DNA of 64,000 nucleotides from Chryseobacterium nakagawai (lineage in GTDB: Bacteria > Bacteroidota > Bacteroidia > Flavobacteriales > Weeksellaceae). The notes below the pieces were generated by a model. That model did no database searches, was not told the origin of the DNA, and saw nothing but the letters and a program-made list of their open reading frames with translations. Positions 26,175 to 35,590 of the stretch are shown here, one piece after another (the first letter of the stretch is position 1; each line of letters opens with the position of its first letter). The stretch covers positions 1,852,501-1,916,500 of the forward strand of contig NZ_LR134386.1 in assembly GCF_900637665.1 (NCBI RefSeq). The letters are read 5' to 3'. A program made the position numbers and the translations under genes.

Positions 26175-27929
26175 TTATTTAAAGACTTTAATAAAACTAT
26201 CTTTTTCAAGCGTTTCCAGTGAAAAATCAAAATCAGCTTCCGCTTTTTCTGTGGTAATCTCTGCTCCAAGCTCTTTTATAAGCTCATTGAAAGACATCGC
26301 TTCATACCATTGTTGATATAATGCACTGGTTGCCATCATAGACACTTCATTATTTCCGGAAACATGAGAGTGTCCTGCTCCGAAATTCAACAATACGAAA
26401 CATTGTTTTCCGCCTTTTGGTAAAAGAATTCCCAGAATCGTTTGTTTCTGAACCGAGTTACATCTGGCCTCAGCAAAGAGATTATTCGGATTCATCATAT
26501 AGTCATAAGAAATTTGATCTCCTTTTCCGATGACAATTTTATACCCACAATTTGCATCTCCGCTAAAGACATTATTCATGACAAGCGTTGGGGTACTTAA
26601 GCCTTTATCGGCATAAAGATATTCAACAGCACCGTTGGGAGCAGAAGTCATATCTCCGGAATACATCAATTGTCCTTCACCATAATTATAAGCTGCATTC
26701 CAACCTATTTTTCCGGAAATATTCAACCCTGAAAGGTCAAGGTCACGAGCACCCCATCTATCTTCCCAATAAATACCAACAGCCAGTCTATCCCCATAGA
26801 AACGGGTTCCGGTAGGAATATTCCCAACAAACATTTTTTCAGAAGTTGGTAATGCAAATTCTACATTCTCAGGAAAATAGAATTTCTTTCCGGAAAAGCT
26901 TTCATATTTCAGTTTCAGAAAATCTAAAATAAAATCATAGTTGAATTGATTCACATAAGTTTCCTTACCCTTTTTAACCCACGATTTTCCATTTCTGATT
27001 CTATACACAAAAGTATCCTGACCATACATTCTTGAGTGGCATGCTGACAATGCTTTGAATAAGGCAAACGGTGTTGCATTTTCTAACCAATGCCAATCGG
27101 TGGCTTCTAATAATGTATGAGTAGCATCATTCAAAGGGTTTGAAATTAATGGCTTATGACAAACTTTAGATAGCTTCGAAATTTTATTAATTGTTTTCGG
27201 AGCCCTGTTTTTATAAGCAAGAAATAATGGTTTAAATCTGTTGAAAATTTCTCCCAGTTTTTCCAGTCCGAAGTTTTCGAACAGATATGCTGGATTAAAT
27301 TTGCTTTGTTTAATTAAGCCAATCAATTCATCGTTTTTAATTAAAAGCGTTGTTTGAGTGGTTTTATAAATCACATAACGGAAAAACTCAACAGGATGTT
27401 CTGGATAGATCTCATATAAATCGGCTATTTTTATAATAGCTTCCTTATTTCTGATATTTTCTGTTCCTGTAAAATCATAATCAAGCTCTTCTGTAAGGAT
27501 ATATAAAAGATCATTGATTGTTTCTTCTTTTAAAGCAATTCCGGATCTCAGCAGAGAAAGACACTTTTCCTGCATTTCTTCTACAGTATAAGCTTTGATT
27601 ACTTTAAAAATCATCTTCACATCAGGAACATTCAGTATTTCCTGAGGAATATAGATTTCACTCTGGAAATTACTTCCATAGGTTGAAATATAATGCTGAA
27701 TCTGTTCAAAAAATAACTCAATTCTGGATGTATTTTTTATTTTCTCCCAGGATTTATGAAAAGTTTTATTCAGATCATTTCCATTCAGTTTTTCTTTTGC
27801 ATAATAAGAGATGATCTCTTTTTTAGCCCAAAGAGCATCAGATTCAATAATGAAACCTTCATTGGAAATAAATGGCGTTTCATCTGATTTTTTAGTCAAT
27901 ACAGCATTGAATAATTGTAATGTTTTCAT
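26175..27929 (-). CDS. Large protein of unknown family in the rtcB locus
   Basis: 584 aa, no signal peptide. The N-terminal two thirds look alpha-helical (for example EEMQEKCLSLLRSGIALKEETINDLLYILTEELDYDF). The C-terminal third is beta-rich, with RLAVGIYWEDRWGARDLDLSGLNISGKIGW, YSGDMTSAPNGAVEYLYADKG and TILGILLPKGGKQCFVLLNFGAG, faintly like a TerD-type fold. The helical-front plus beta-back layout could suggest an RNA-binding ring like Ro60/TROVE, but I see no TROVE motif or MIDAS site, so I do not assign it. It follows rtcB, a tRNA-like RNA and three tandem hairpins on the same strand. The last hairpin ends only about 13 nt before its ATG, so the leader probably controls its expression. Confidence 0.85.
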   Translation of the reverse strand: MKTLQLFNAVLTKKSDETPFISNEGFIIESDALWAKKEIISYYAKEKLNGNDLNKTFHKSWEKIKNTSRIELFFEQIQHYISTYGSNFQSEIYIPQEILNVPDVKMIFKVIKAYTVEEMQEKCLSLLRSGIALKEETINDLLYILTEELDYDFTGTENIRNKEAIIKIADLYEIYPEHPVEFFRYVIYKTTQTTLLIKNDELIGLIKQSKFNPAYLFENFGLEKLGEIFNRFKPLFLAYKNRAPKTINKISKLSKVCHKPLISNPLNDATHTLLEATDWHWLENATPFALFKALSACHSRMYGQDTFVYRIRNGKSWVKKGKETYVNQFNYDFILDFLKLKYESFSGKKFYFPENVEFALPTSEKMFVGNIPTGTRFYGDRLAVGIYWEDRWGARDLDLSGLNISGKIGWNAAYNYGEGQLMYSGDMTSAPNGAVEYLYADKGLSTPTLVMNNVFSGDANCGYKIVIGKGDQISYDYMMNPNNLFAEARCNSVQKQTILGILLPKGGKQCFVLLNFGAGHSHVSGNNEVSMMATSALYQQWYEAMSFNELIKELGAEITTEKAEADFDFSLETLEKDSFIKVFK

Positions 27930-27941
27930 TGTTTTAAGTTT

Positions 27942-28111
27942 AAAAAATAAGTGAGGAGTAGGTTCATTAAAAGTGAAGTGTATAGGAACTCCTTTTACCT
28001 ATAGTTTATAAAAAGCGGGGAGTAATTTATCCAAAAAATAGAGGAACCCCCTTTGCTTTGTATTTTGAAAAAAGCGGAAAGTAAATCAGGAAATATAGGA
28101 ACTTTCTTTGC
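27942..28111 (-). ncRNA. Three tandem covarying hairpins with T-runs in the 584-aa gene leader
   Basis: Minus strand, period 55-58 nt. Each unit reads GY-AAA-stem-TCCTMT-loop-stem-C-RC followed by Ts. Unit 1 (28111-28068): GAAAGT with ACTTTC, then six T. Unit 2 (28056-28010): GGGGGT with ACTCCC, then five T. Unit 3 (27998-27942): AGGAGT with ACTCCT, then TTATTTTTT. The outer pair GC/GC changes to GT/AC in unit 3. The stems differ in sequence but keep pairing, which is direct evidence for RNA structure. TTCCT follows the 5' stem's GT in every unit. They look like tandem terminators or protein-binding attenuators. Confidence 0.75.
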
Positions 28112-28131
28112 CTTACATTTTTTTAAAGTAT

Positions 28132-28163
28132 GAAATGACAGATACGGGTATATACCATTTCAT
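28132..28163 (-). other. Hairpin 3' of the tRNA-like RNA
   Basis: Minus-strand TGAAATG pairs with CATTTCA over 7 bp, enclosing GGTATATACC. It sits between the tRNA-like domain and the three tandem hairpins and has no T-run. It may protect or define the 3' end of the tRNA-like RNA. Confidence 0.5.
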
Positions 28164-28170
28164 TCTATTG

Positions 28171-28280
28171 AGGAGCAGACAGGACTCGAACCTGTGACAC
28201 ACAATTGGGATTCATAGGAACTTTATATGCCTGTAGCGAAAAGTAATTTTGTTGCTCTAACCATCTGAGCTACTGCCCCT
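28171..28280 (-). ncRNA. tRNA-like RNA with hairpin insert in place of the anticodon arm
   Basis: Minus strand. Acceptor GGGGCAG pairs with CTGCTCC (one G-U), followed by T-C-A. D arm GCTC-AGATGGTTA-GAGC and T arm ACAGG-TTCGAGT-CCTGT are canonical. In between, instead of a 17-nt anticodon arm there are 52 nt: a 4-bp remnant stem ACAA/TTGT with a normal 5-nt variable loop (GTGTC), and inside it a hairpin ACTTT...AAAGT plus TCCTAT. The insert's ACTTTTCGC and GC..AAAGTTCCTAT parts are the same motif as the three downstream hairpins, in permuted order. No usable anticodon can be drawn. It could be a tRNA mimic, like bacterial Y RNAs near rtcB, or an interrupted tRNA substrate. Confidence 0.75.
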
Positions 28281-28302
28281 GCCGTTATGATAAGTTTTCA
28301 TG

Positions 28303-28332
28303 AACCTTACAGGCTTTTACCCCGGTAAGGTT
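28303..28332. repeat. Palindromic repeat between rtcB and the tRNA-like RNA (1)
   Basis: AACCTTAC (28303-28310) pairs with GTAAGGTT (28325-28332). Related in sequence to the larger palindrome at 28352-28382; no T-run on the rtcB strand. Confidence 0.6.
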
Positions 28333-28351
28333 TTGTTATTAGTTTTTTGAC

Positions 28352-28382
28352 AACCTTATAGGTTTCTAAAACCTATAAGGTT
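28352..28382. repeat. Palindromic repeat after rtcB (2)
   Basis: A perfect 14-bp inverted repeat, AACCTTATAGGTTT and AAACCTATAAGGTT, with a 3-nt loop. On the rtcB strand it is followed by GTCAAAAAA rather than T, so it is not a classic terminator. It looks like a REP-type palindrome and may stabilise the rtcB mRNA 3' end. Confidence 0.75.
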
Positions 28383-28408
28383 TATATTGAGTCATATTAA
28401 ATAAGGAA

Positions 28409-29896
<1,488 letters not shown>

Positions 29897-29955
29897 TCAA
29901 TGATTTTAAAATTAACGTATTGGCTTATGTAAAGAAAATTAAACTTACAACTATG

Positions 29956-30288
29956 ATGTTACTAGAACAATTAAAGCATTTTCCGGAAACCGTTCAATTC
30001 AATGATGTGATTGCTCATATAGATGCGAATTACGATTTTACACCTACAGCATTCAAAAACGGAAATACAAGAAATGAAGAAGGACAGAATAACGGATCAT
30101 GTAAAATATTTGGTTTTGCATCTTACCATGGGCTGTCTAAAGAAGAAACACTTCCTCTTTTCGGAGAGTTTTATAGAGAAGATGTTCTTAAAAATCCTGA
30201 TGGAACAGATCATCAGAATATCAGAAACTTCATGGAATTTGGATGGGACGGATTGATCTTTGAAGGAAATCCGCTGACAGAGAAATAG
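29956..30288 (+). CDS. HopJ family protein
   Basis: 110 aa from the second of two adjacent ATGs (29953 or 29956), giving MLLEQLKHFPETVQFNDVIAHIDANYDFTPTAF, the usual N-terminus of the family. An upstream in-frame extension (KKIKLTT) is not family-like. The rest, NGSCKIFGFASYHGLSKEETLPLFGEFYREDV and NFMEFGWDGLIFEG, matches the HopJ domain. The name comes from a Pseudomonas type III effector, but this short protein is widespread in free-living bacteria and no secretion system is implied. It is the first gene of a two-gene unit with the WYL regulator, 24 nt apart, divergent from rtcB. Confidence 0.85.
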   Translation: MLLEQLKHFPETVQFNDVIAHIDANYDFTPTAFKNGNTRNEEGQNNGSCKIFGFASYHGLSKEETLPLFGEFYREDVLKNPDGTDHQNIRNFMEFGWDGLIFEGNPLTEK

Positions 30289-30312
30289 TTTTTTAGACGA
30301 AAAAGAATAATC

Positions 30313-31332
30313 ATGTCATCTAATAAAAACGCTCTGATCCGCTATAAAACATTAGATAAATGTCTTAAAAACAAATACCGGAAATATACTTTGGAAGACC
30401 TTATTGATGAGTGTTCCGAGGCGTTATTTGAATTTGAGGGTAAAGAATCTTTTATAAGCAAAAGGACGATTCAGTTGGATCTTCAGAATATGCGGAGTGA
30501 AAAATTCGGGTATGAAGCTCCCATTGAAGTATTTGAAAGAAAATATTACCGATACAGTGATCCCGAGTATAGCATCCATAATATTTCTGTGAACGAAAGC
30601 GACCTGAAGGCGATGAATAATGCTGTTCAGATCCTGAAACAATTCAAAGATTTCTCCATGTTTAAAGAAATGAATGGTGTGATCCAGAAGCTGGAAGACT
30701 CTATTCATTCTACCAGTCAGAAATCAATTATTCATTTGGATAAAAATGAACAGTTGAAAGGGTTGGAGTATATTGATATTCTGTATGAAGGTATTCTCAA
30801 TAAAAAGGTACTTCAAATTTTATATAAAAGCTTTACAGCAAGGGATTCCAATATCTACACGGTTCATCCACAGTTGTTGAAAGAATACAACAACCGTTGG
30901 TTTTTGATCTGTCTTTATAAACAGAAAATGTATAATCTGGCTTTGGACAGGATGGAAAATATAGAAATTGATGAAAAATCCTCTTATATTGATAAAGATC
31001 TGGATGGCGATGAATATTTTAAAGACATTGTAGGGGTTACCGTTGCAGAATCAATAGTTCCCAAAAATGTCACTTTCTTTGTAGATGCTGCTAATGCTCC
31101 TTATGTAAAAACAAAACCATTGCATAAAAGCCAGGAAATTGTCAGCGAGACCAACGAAGGAACTGTTTTTAAAATCTGCGTACAGATCAACTATGAATTA
31201 GAAAGGCTCTTGTTGGGATTTGGAGACTCTCTGGTTGTCCATAAACCTCAAAAGTTAAGATTGAGGATGGAGGAAAAATTTAAGGCAGGAAGCAAAAATT
31301 ATCAGGAGTTGGTAATTCCTGAAAATAAATAA
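30313..31332 (+). CDS. WYL-domain transcriptional regulator
   Basis: 339 aa. The N-terminal winged helix (about 5-100) includes LEDLIDECSEALFEFEGKESFISKRTIQLDLQNMRSEKFGY, a DeoR-like helix-turn-helix. The WYL domain (about 155-220) includes VLQILYKSFTARDSNIYTVHPQLLKEYNNRWFLICLYK, followed by a WCX-type C-terminal domain (about 235-335). WYL proteins sense nucleic acids or nucleotides and often control phage defence or RNA/DNA repair genes. Its position, divergent from rtcB with only HopJ between, makes it the likely regulator of the rtcB operon. Confidence 0.92.
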   Translation: MSSNKNALIRYKTLDKCLKNKYRKYTLEDLIDECSEALFEFEGKESFISKRTIQLDLQNMRSEKFGYEAPIEVFERKYYRYSDPEYSIHNISVNESDLKAMNNAVQILKQFKDFSMFKEMNGVIQKLEDSIHSTSQKSIIHLDKNEQLKGLEYIDILYEGILNKKVLQILYKSFTARDSNIYTVHPQLLKEYNNRWFLICLYKQKMYNLALDRMENIEIDEKSSYIDKDLDGDEYFKDIVGVTVAESIVPKNVTFFVDAANAPYVKTKPLHKSQEIVSETNEGTVFKICVQINYELERLLLGFGDSLVVHKPQKLRLRMEEKFKAGSKNYQELVIPENK

Positions 31333-31460
31333 TTTTATATAGGTGTAAAGGGATGTTATATCAATTAAGGGTGTTATTTTTAAGTTGGTGATTCATTAAA
31401 ATATACCACAGATTTGTATATTGGCTTGGAAATTGTAGTGATTAGGTACAAAATCACCCT

Positions 31461-31598
31461 ATGAAATCAAGAATATTTAAAGCACTTATTGCCATTATAG
31501 CACCTATAGCGATAGAGTATATCGTTAAAAAAATATCTGAGAAACTTGATAAAAAAGAAGATCAGAAAGAGAAAAAACCAAAGCAGATTACTGCTTAA
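31461..31598 (+). CDS. Small membrane-associated protein, 45 aa
   Basis: MKSRIFKALIAIIAPIAIEY is a single short hydrophobic segment, followed by a highly charged Lys-rich tail (KKISEKLDKKEDQKEKK, ending QITA). It lies 128 nt after the WYL gene, in its own space before a terminator at 31631. Plausible small membrane protein, no family recognised. The length is short, so the call rests on start, composition and the absence of any other feature here. Confidence 0.55.
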   Translation: MKSRIFKALIAIIAPIAIEYIVKKISEKLDKKEDQKEKKPKQITA

Positions 31599-31630
31599 AC
31601 GTAAAAGTAGTTTAAAATTTAAAATTATTG

Positions 31631-31663
31631 AAAAGAGACTGTCATATGGGATGGTCTCTTTTT
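31631..31663. terminator. Bidirectional terminator
   Basis: AAAAGAGAC (31631-31639) pairs with GTCTCTTTT (31654-31662) around a 14-nt loop, with T on one side and A on the other. It lies between the 45-aa ORF and the convergent DUF1501 gene. Confidence 0.8.
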
Positions 31664-31688
31664 TTATGGTTACTTAGAGCTGGGCTAT

Positions 31689-32873
31689 TTATATAAAATC
31701 ATAAACCCCGTTTTTCCAACCCAACACTTTGGAAGAATCGGCCTTCAGCCAGTTTTTAAGAATGGTCGCGTATACTTTTCTGAAATCTTCAGTGTAGATG
31801 AGGTCACCTTCCTTCAAATTCTGTAAATCAGGAAGACTATTCAGTAATCCTTTCTTTTTAAGGTTTCCGCTGATGAAGAACATCTGGTTGGCTGTTCCGT
31901 GATCTGTTCCATTGCTGGCATTTTGAGCTACGCGTCGACCAAACTCAGAGAAGGTCATCAAAAGAATATTATTAAAGAGTCCATTACTTTTCATATCAGC
32001 AACAAAAGATTTCACTGCTTCATTAATATCGCTAAATAATTTTTTCTGCCTGTCATTCTGATTCACATGCGTATCAAAACTACCAATAGAAAGATAGTAG
32101 ACCTGAGTGTTGATATCTGATTTAATTAAGGAGGCTACTGTTTTGAAGTCCTTTCCCAGCTGAGAATTAGGATAAATCTGATCCGTTTTTTTAGCTTTAC
32201 TTTGATCAAAAATATAGCCCGCATTATTAATGGTGGAACCTAAAGTCTGATAAAGATAGGAAACGGTTTCATCATCGTGATGATGGTCATACAATGATTT
32301 GAAATATTTTTCCTGGCTGGTCTGATATAATCTTTTAGGATCTTTAAAGGCAAAAGCTTTATTGTTTTCTCCCTTCAGAGCAAGGCTGAGCATGTCATCT
32401 ACCTCCAGTGCCTGAGTAGGATGTTCACAACGGTAGCATTCCTCATCCAGGAAGCAGCCCAGCCATCCGGTATCCAGGAATTCATCACTTCTGCTTGCAG
32501 ATTGCCAGATATCCATACTGCGGAAATGAGACTTGTCCGGATTAGGATAGCCTACATTATTCATCACAGAAAGCTCTCCATTATCAAAAAGCTCTTTAAA
32601 ATAGGATAGAGAAGGGTTAATCCCTGCTTCATCTGTAAGAGATAAAGAGTCCTGAACAGCCAGTGTTTTTCTTTCTCTGAAATAGATGTCATTTTTGGCG
32701 GGAATAATCGTATTCAAACCATCATTTCCACCTGTAAACTGAAGAACCACCAGTATATTTTGGCTGGGATTCAAGGCTTCATCCAGTGTCATAGCCTTCA
32801 GGAAATTAGGCATTAAGAATGATGCTGTAGCCAGTGAACTTATTTTGAGGAATTCTCTTCTTTTGATTAACAT
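31689..32873 (-). CDS. DUF1501 domain protein
   Basis: 394 aa. The N-terminus KRREFLKISSLATASFLMP resembles a Tat-type export signal. The body shows the sulfatase-like DUF1501 pattern: LVVLQFTGGNDGLNTIIPA, HFRSMDIWQSAS and SEFGRRVAQNASNGTDHGTANQMFFISG. Exported, probably periplasmic or surface, function unknown. It is paired with a DUF1800 gene 46 nt upstream on the same strand, an association seen repeatedly in Bacteroidota, Planctomycetes and Proteobacteria. Confidence 0.9.
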   Translation of the reverse strand: MLIKRREFLKISSLATASFLMPNFLKAMTLDEALNPSQNILVVLQFTGGNDGLNTIIPAKNDIYFRERKTLAVQDSLSLTDEAGINPSLSYFKELFDNGELSVMNNVGYPNPDKSHFRSMDIWQSASRSDEFLDTGWLGCFLDEECYRCEHPTQALEVDDMLSLALKGENNKAFAFKDPKRLYQTSQEKYFKSLYDHHHDDETVSYLYQTLGSTINNAGYIFDQSKAKKTDQIYPNSQLGKDFKTVASLIKSDINTQVYYLSIGSFDTHVNQNDRQKKLFSDINEAVKSFVADMKSNGLFNNILLMTFSEFGRRVAQNASNGTDHGTANQMFFISGNLKKKGLLNSLPDLQNLKEGDLIYTEDFRKVYATILKNWLKADSSKVLGWKNGVYDFI

Positions 32874-32919
32874 AGTGTTGGATTTAGTAGATAGGTTGCA
32901 AATGAATAAGGTATATACG

Positions 32920-34299
32920 TTACATTAACTGATATTCGGGCGTTGACATCAGGTTAATAATGGTCATTTTCGTGCTTTTATCGGAAAAATTATTCACGGT
33001 ATTCATGTCCAGACTTTGGGTGTTTTGAATTAGATAATCCTCACAGTTTTTATGAGCGAAAATCTGATCTACCCGGTTCCAGTCTATAGTGATATTGGGA
33101 TTTTTAAAGCTTTTGTTCAAAGCTGTTTCTTTAGATTTCATCCCCATATCAATGTCATCATCCTGTCTTGGACTGTATTCCAATGGGCGTAGTCCCGTCC
33201 AGATCTGCGGTACCTGAAGTCTCAGCATCAGTGTAGAGCTATCAATCCAGGACCTTCCATTGGGCCATCCTGCAACATTAGGCGGATAAAGCAGCATTTG
33301 TCCTAACAGCTTTTGATAGATGATGAGGTTTTCAGGATTCTGAATATGCATGGGAAGCATCCGCATCATCCCGGCCATCAGTTCTATGGGAGATTTTATC
33401 CTGTTTCCGATATTTTTCTGATCGTAAAACCATGAGCTTGAAAAAATATCCATCATCAGCTTTTTTATATCATAGCCGGAATTGTAGAAGTTTGTACTCA
33501 ACGTGTTCACAATGTTCTGATCTACATTTTCATTGACAAAAAACTTATAGATTTTGGCTGTGATAAATGTTGCGGTGGCTTTTTGTTCCAGAATGATATT
33601 TAAAGCATCAGTTCCGTCAAAATTACCTGTTTTTCCTAAAAAAGTTTTGGTTCCCTCATCATGCTGATTTTTTCTTTCCTTAAAATTTCCTTCTTTATCA
33701 TAGCTCCATCCTGTAAATGCTCTTGCTCCTTCTCTCACATCTTTTTCCGTATAGTTTCCTCTTCCCATGGTAAAAAGTTCCATGACTTCCCTTGCAAAAT
33801 TTTCATTCGGATGATCTTTTTTATTTTGCTGATTGTTCAGGAAATTGAGCATGGCTGGAGACTGGCTTACTTCAAAAAGCAGATCTTTGAAGTTTCCCAA
33901 TGCATTTTTCCGGATGGTGTTTAATAATTGCCGATTGAATTTTGGATTAAGAACTCTTGAAGCAAAATGTCCATGCCAGAAAAAAGCCATTTTTTCTCTC
34001 ATCTGTTCCTTGCTGTTCACCATTTTATCCAGAAAATTAAGATTTAATTCTTCGTTTTGTGCTCTATAGATCCGCTGCATTTCTTTTTTCTTTTCAGCAG
34101 GAGCTGTACTGTTCATATAGTCTGTCGTAGGATCTATATCTGGTGTATCATAAGAGACTTCTGTAAAATTTCCTTCTTTAAATAATTCATTAATGAGCGT
34201 TTTAGTATTTTTATTTTTCAAATCGTCGATTTGATTAATTCCAACGCCGAAGCCTGAACGCCAAAGGAGATGTTTGTTTTTTAATAATGAATCTGCCAT
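32920..34299 (-). CDS. DUF1800 family protein
   Basis: 459 aa, mostly helical, with the family blocks MREKMAFFWHGHFASRV, ENFAREVMELFTMGRGNYTEKDVREGARAFTGW, FDGTDALNIILEQ and PPNVAGWPNGRSWIDSSTLMLRLQ. No obvious signal peptide (MADSLLKNKHLLWRSGFG). First gene of the two-gene unit with DUF1501. Function unknown; no adjacent gene offers a clue. Confidence 0.9.
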   Translation of the reverse strand: MADSLLKNKHLLWRSGFGVGINQIDDLKNKNTKTLINELFKEGNFTEVSYDTPDIDPTTDYMNSTAPAEKKKEMQRIYRAQNEELNLNFLDKMVNSKEQMREKMAFFWHGHFASRVLNPKFNRQLLNTIRKNALGNFKDLLFEVSQSPAMLNFLNNQQNKKDHPNENFAREVMELFTMGRGNYTEKDVREGARAFTGWSYDKEGNFKERKNQHDEGTKTFLGKTGNFDGTDALNIILEQKATATFITAKIYKFFVNENVDQNIVNTLSTNFYNSGYDIKKLMMDIFSSSWFYDQKNIGNRIKSPIELMAGMMRMLPMHIQNPENLIIYQKLLGQMLLYPPNVAGWPNGRSWIDSSTLMLRLQVPQIWTGLRPLEYSPRQDDDIDMGMKSKETALNKSFKNPNITIDWNRVDQIFAHKNCEDYLIQNTQSLDMNTVNNFSDKSTKMTIINLMSTPEYQLM

Positions 34300-34409
34300 G
34301 GTAAGAACATTTGTTTTTTTGATGTTTTAGATTAAAAAAGGTTAAAATGATAACGGGTTAAGGTTTGTTAATATTATAATGAGTAATGAATGTGTAGCAG
34401 TAGGATTGT

Positions 34410-34590
34410 TGGAAAACGGTAAGATGCTAAGGTTTTTTACGATATATATTTGTAAGGCATCAGGATTTTATCTTCAATACAATTGATTATAGTTAGGTTC
34501 TCTCACTGATTTTATGGATGACACATATATTTGAGATGCTTTTTAATTGGCAAGAATGCACGATTTGTTTTATTTACTCGTAAGATTTAT
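34410..34590. repeat. Degenerate intergenic repeat, copy 4
   Basis: GGAAAACGGTAAGATGCTAAGG, TGTAAGGCATCAGGATTTTA, AATTGATTATAGTTAGG, then GGCAAGAATGCACGATTTG: the same order as 8521-8650, plus one arm of the hairpin at 13125. The remainder of the 611-nt gap 34300-34910 is AT-rich with no gene. Confidence 0.5.
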
Positions 34591-34910
34591 GTGCCTGTTT
34601 TTAAACCAAATCCTCCTTGCTAGAAATATTATATTGTGGGAAGTAGAATGTTGTCGTGTTTTCTAGGGTTCGATTTCCTTTATATCAATAAGTTGATTTA
34701 TATGTTTCTTTTTTTAACTTTTTAAATATATTTCACATTTCAGGCTCTATTTTTTATAAAAATTGTTAAACAAACATTTAAAATTTAAGATAAAATAAGT
34801 TATTGATAATCATTTTGTTGTGCTTTTGTTTAGTGTTAAAAAAGAAGGAATAGTCTACCTTGGCATGATTTTTACATCCTCTTGTTTAGTAAAATTTAAA
34901 AATTAGAGTT

Positions 34911-35474
34911 ATGAAAATGTTTAAACAAGCAATATTGCTGGCTGGAATTTTAACAGCAGGTATAGCAAGCGCACAGAGTTCACAAATGAATAATATGATT
35001 AAAGTGGGTGCGAATGTTGGTTTAGCAGTTCCCGCAGATAACCTTTCTGCTGCAGTAGGAGTAGATGTAGCTTATCAAAACTTGATTACACCTGGATTTG
35101 GATTAGGTATCGCATCTGGATATACTCACTATTTTGGAAAAGAAAACAATGGGTATAAAAATAATGATGTAGGCGTAGTTCCTGTAGCAGCTTTAATCAG
35201 AATTTATCCTAAACAAACAGGTTTCTATTTCGGAACTGATTTAGGATACGGATTCTTAGTTGGAGATAAAACGGTTGCTTCTAACACGAATGTTGAAAGA
35301 GCAAGCGGAGGTTTCTACCTTAAACCGGAAATCGGATACCACAATAGAGACTGGAACTTCTTCGTACAATACCAAAAGGTTTTTGTAGGATCTAAAGGAG
35401 ATTTAGCAGGTCAGGACTATAATGTGGGGAATATCGGAGTAGGATTCGGTTATAATATTCCATTAGGAAAGTAG
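34911..35474 (+). CDS. Outer-membrane beta-barrel protein
   Basis: 187 aa with a signal peptide (MKMFKQAILLAGILTAGIASAQ). The mature part alternates amphipathic strands, such as KVGANVGLAVPADNLSAAVGVDVAYQ, GFGLGIASGYTHYFG and GFYFGTDLGYGFLVG, and ends NVGNIGVGFGYNIPLGK. Length and pattern suggest an 8-stranded OmpA-like barrel without the peptidoglycan-binding domain. Monocistronic, with a terminator at 35507-35537. Confidence 0.87.
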   Translation: MKMFKQAILLAGILTAGIASAQSSQMNNMIKVGANVGLAVPADNLSAAVGVDVAYQNLITPGFGLGIASGYTHYFGKENNGYKNNDVGVVPVAALIRIYPKQTGFYFGTDLGYGFLVGDKTVASNTNVERASGGFYLKPEIGYHNRDWNFFVQYQKVFVGSKGDLAGQDYNVGNIGVGFGYNIPLGK

Positions 35475-35506
35475 TTAGATTTAATATATAAACAATTATT
35501 AACCAA

Positions 35507-35537
35507 AACCTTTTCACGAAAGTGGAAAGGTTTTTTT
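35507..35537 (+). terminator. Terminator of the barrel gene
   Basis: An 11-bp stem AACCTTTTCAC/GTGGAAAGGTT (one T-G pair) with a GAAA tetraloop, then seven T. Confidence 0.9.
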
Positions 35538-35590
35538 GTTCTGTGCAGGATTTACGAAAACAATTATTATATTTGGTAAAATTTGAGGTT

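Noticed and set aside
27942..28111. CRISPR array
   Set aside because: Period is 55-58 nt but the repeated parts are stem halves that vary by compensation; there are no constant repeats, unique spacers or cas genes.
28171..28280. Ordinary tRNA gene
   Set aside because: Acceptor, D and T arms fit, but no 7-nt anticodon loop or anticodon can be drawn across the 52-nt arm, so I list it as tRNA-like.
28171..28280. Y RNA of the known Ro60 type
   Set aside because: Position near rtcB and the tRNA-like fold suit it, but no protein with a TROVE or MIDAS motif is visible, so the name is not used.
29956..30288. Type III secretion effector
   Set aside because: The HopJ domain is common outside pathogens; no secretion apparatus or chaperone is present.
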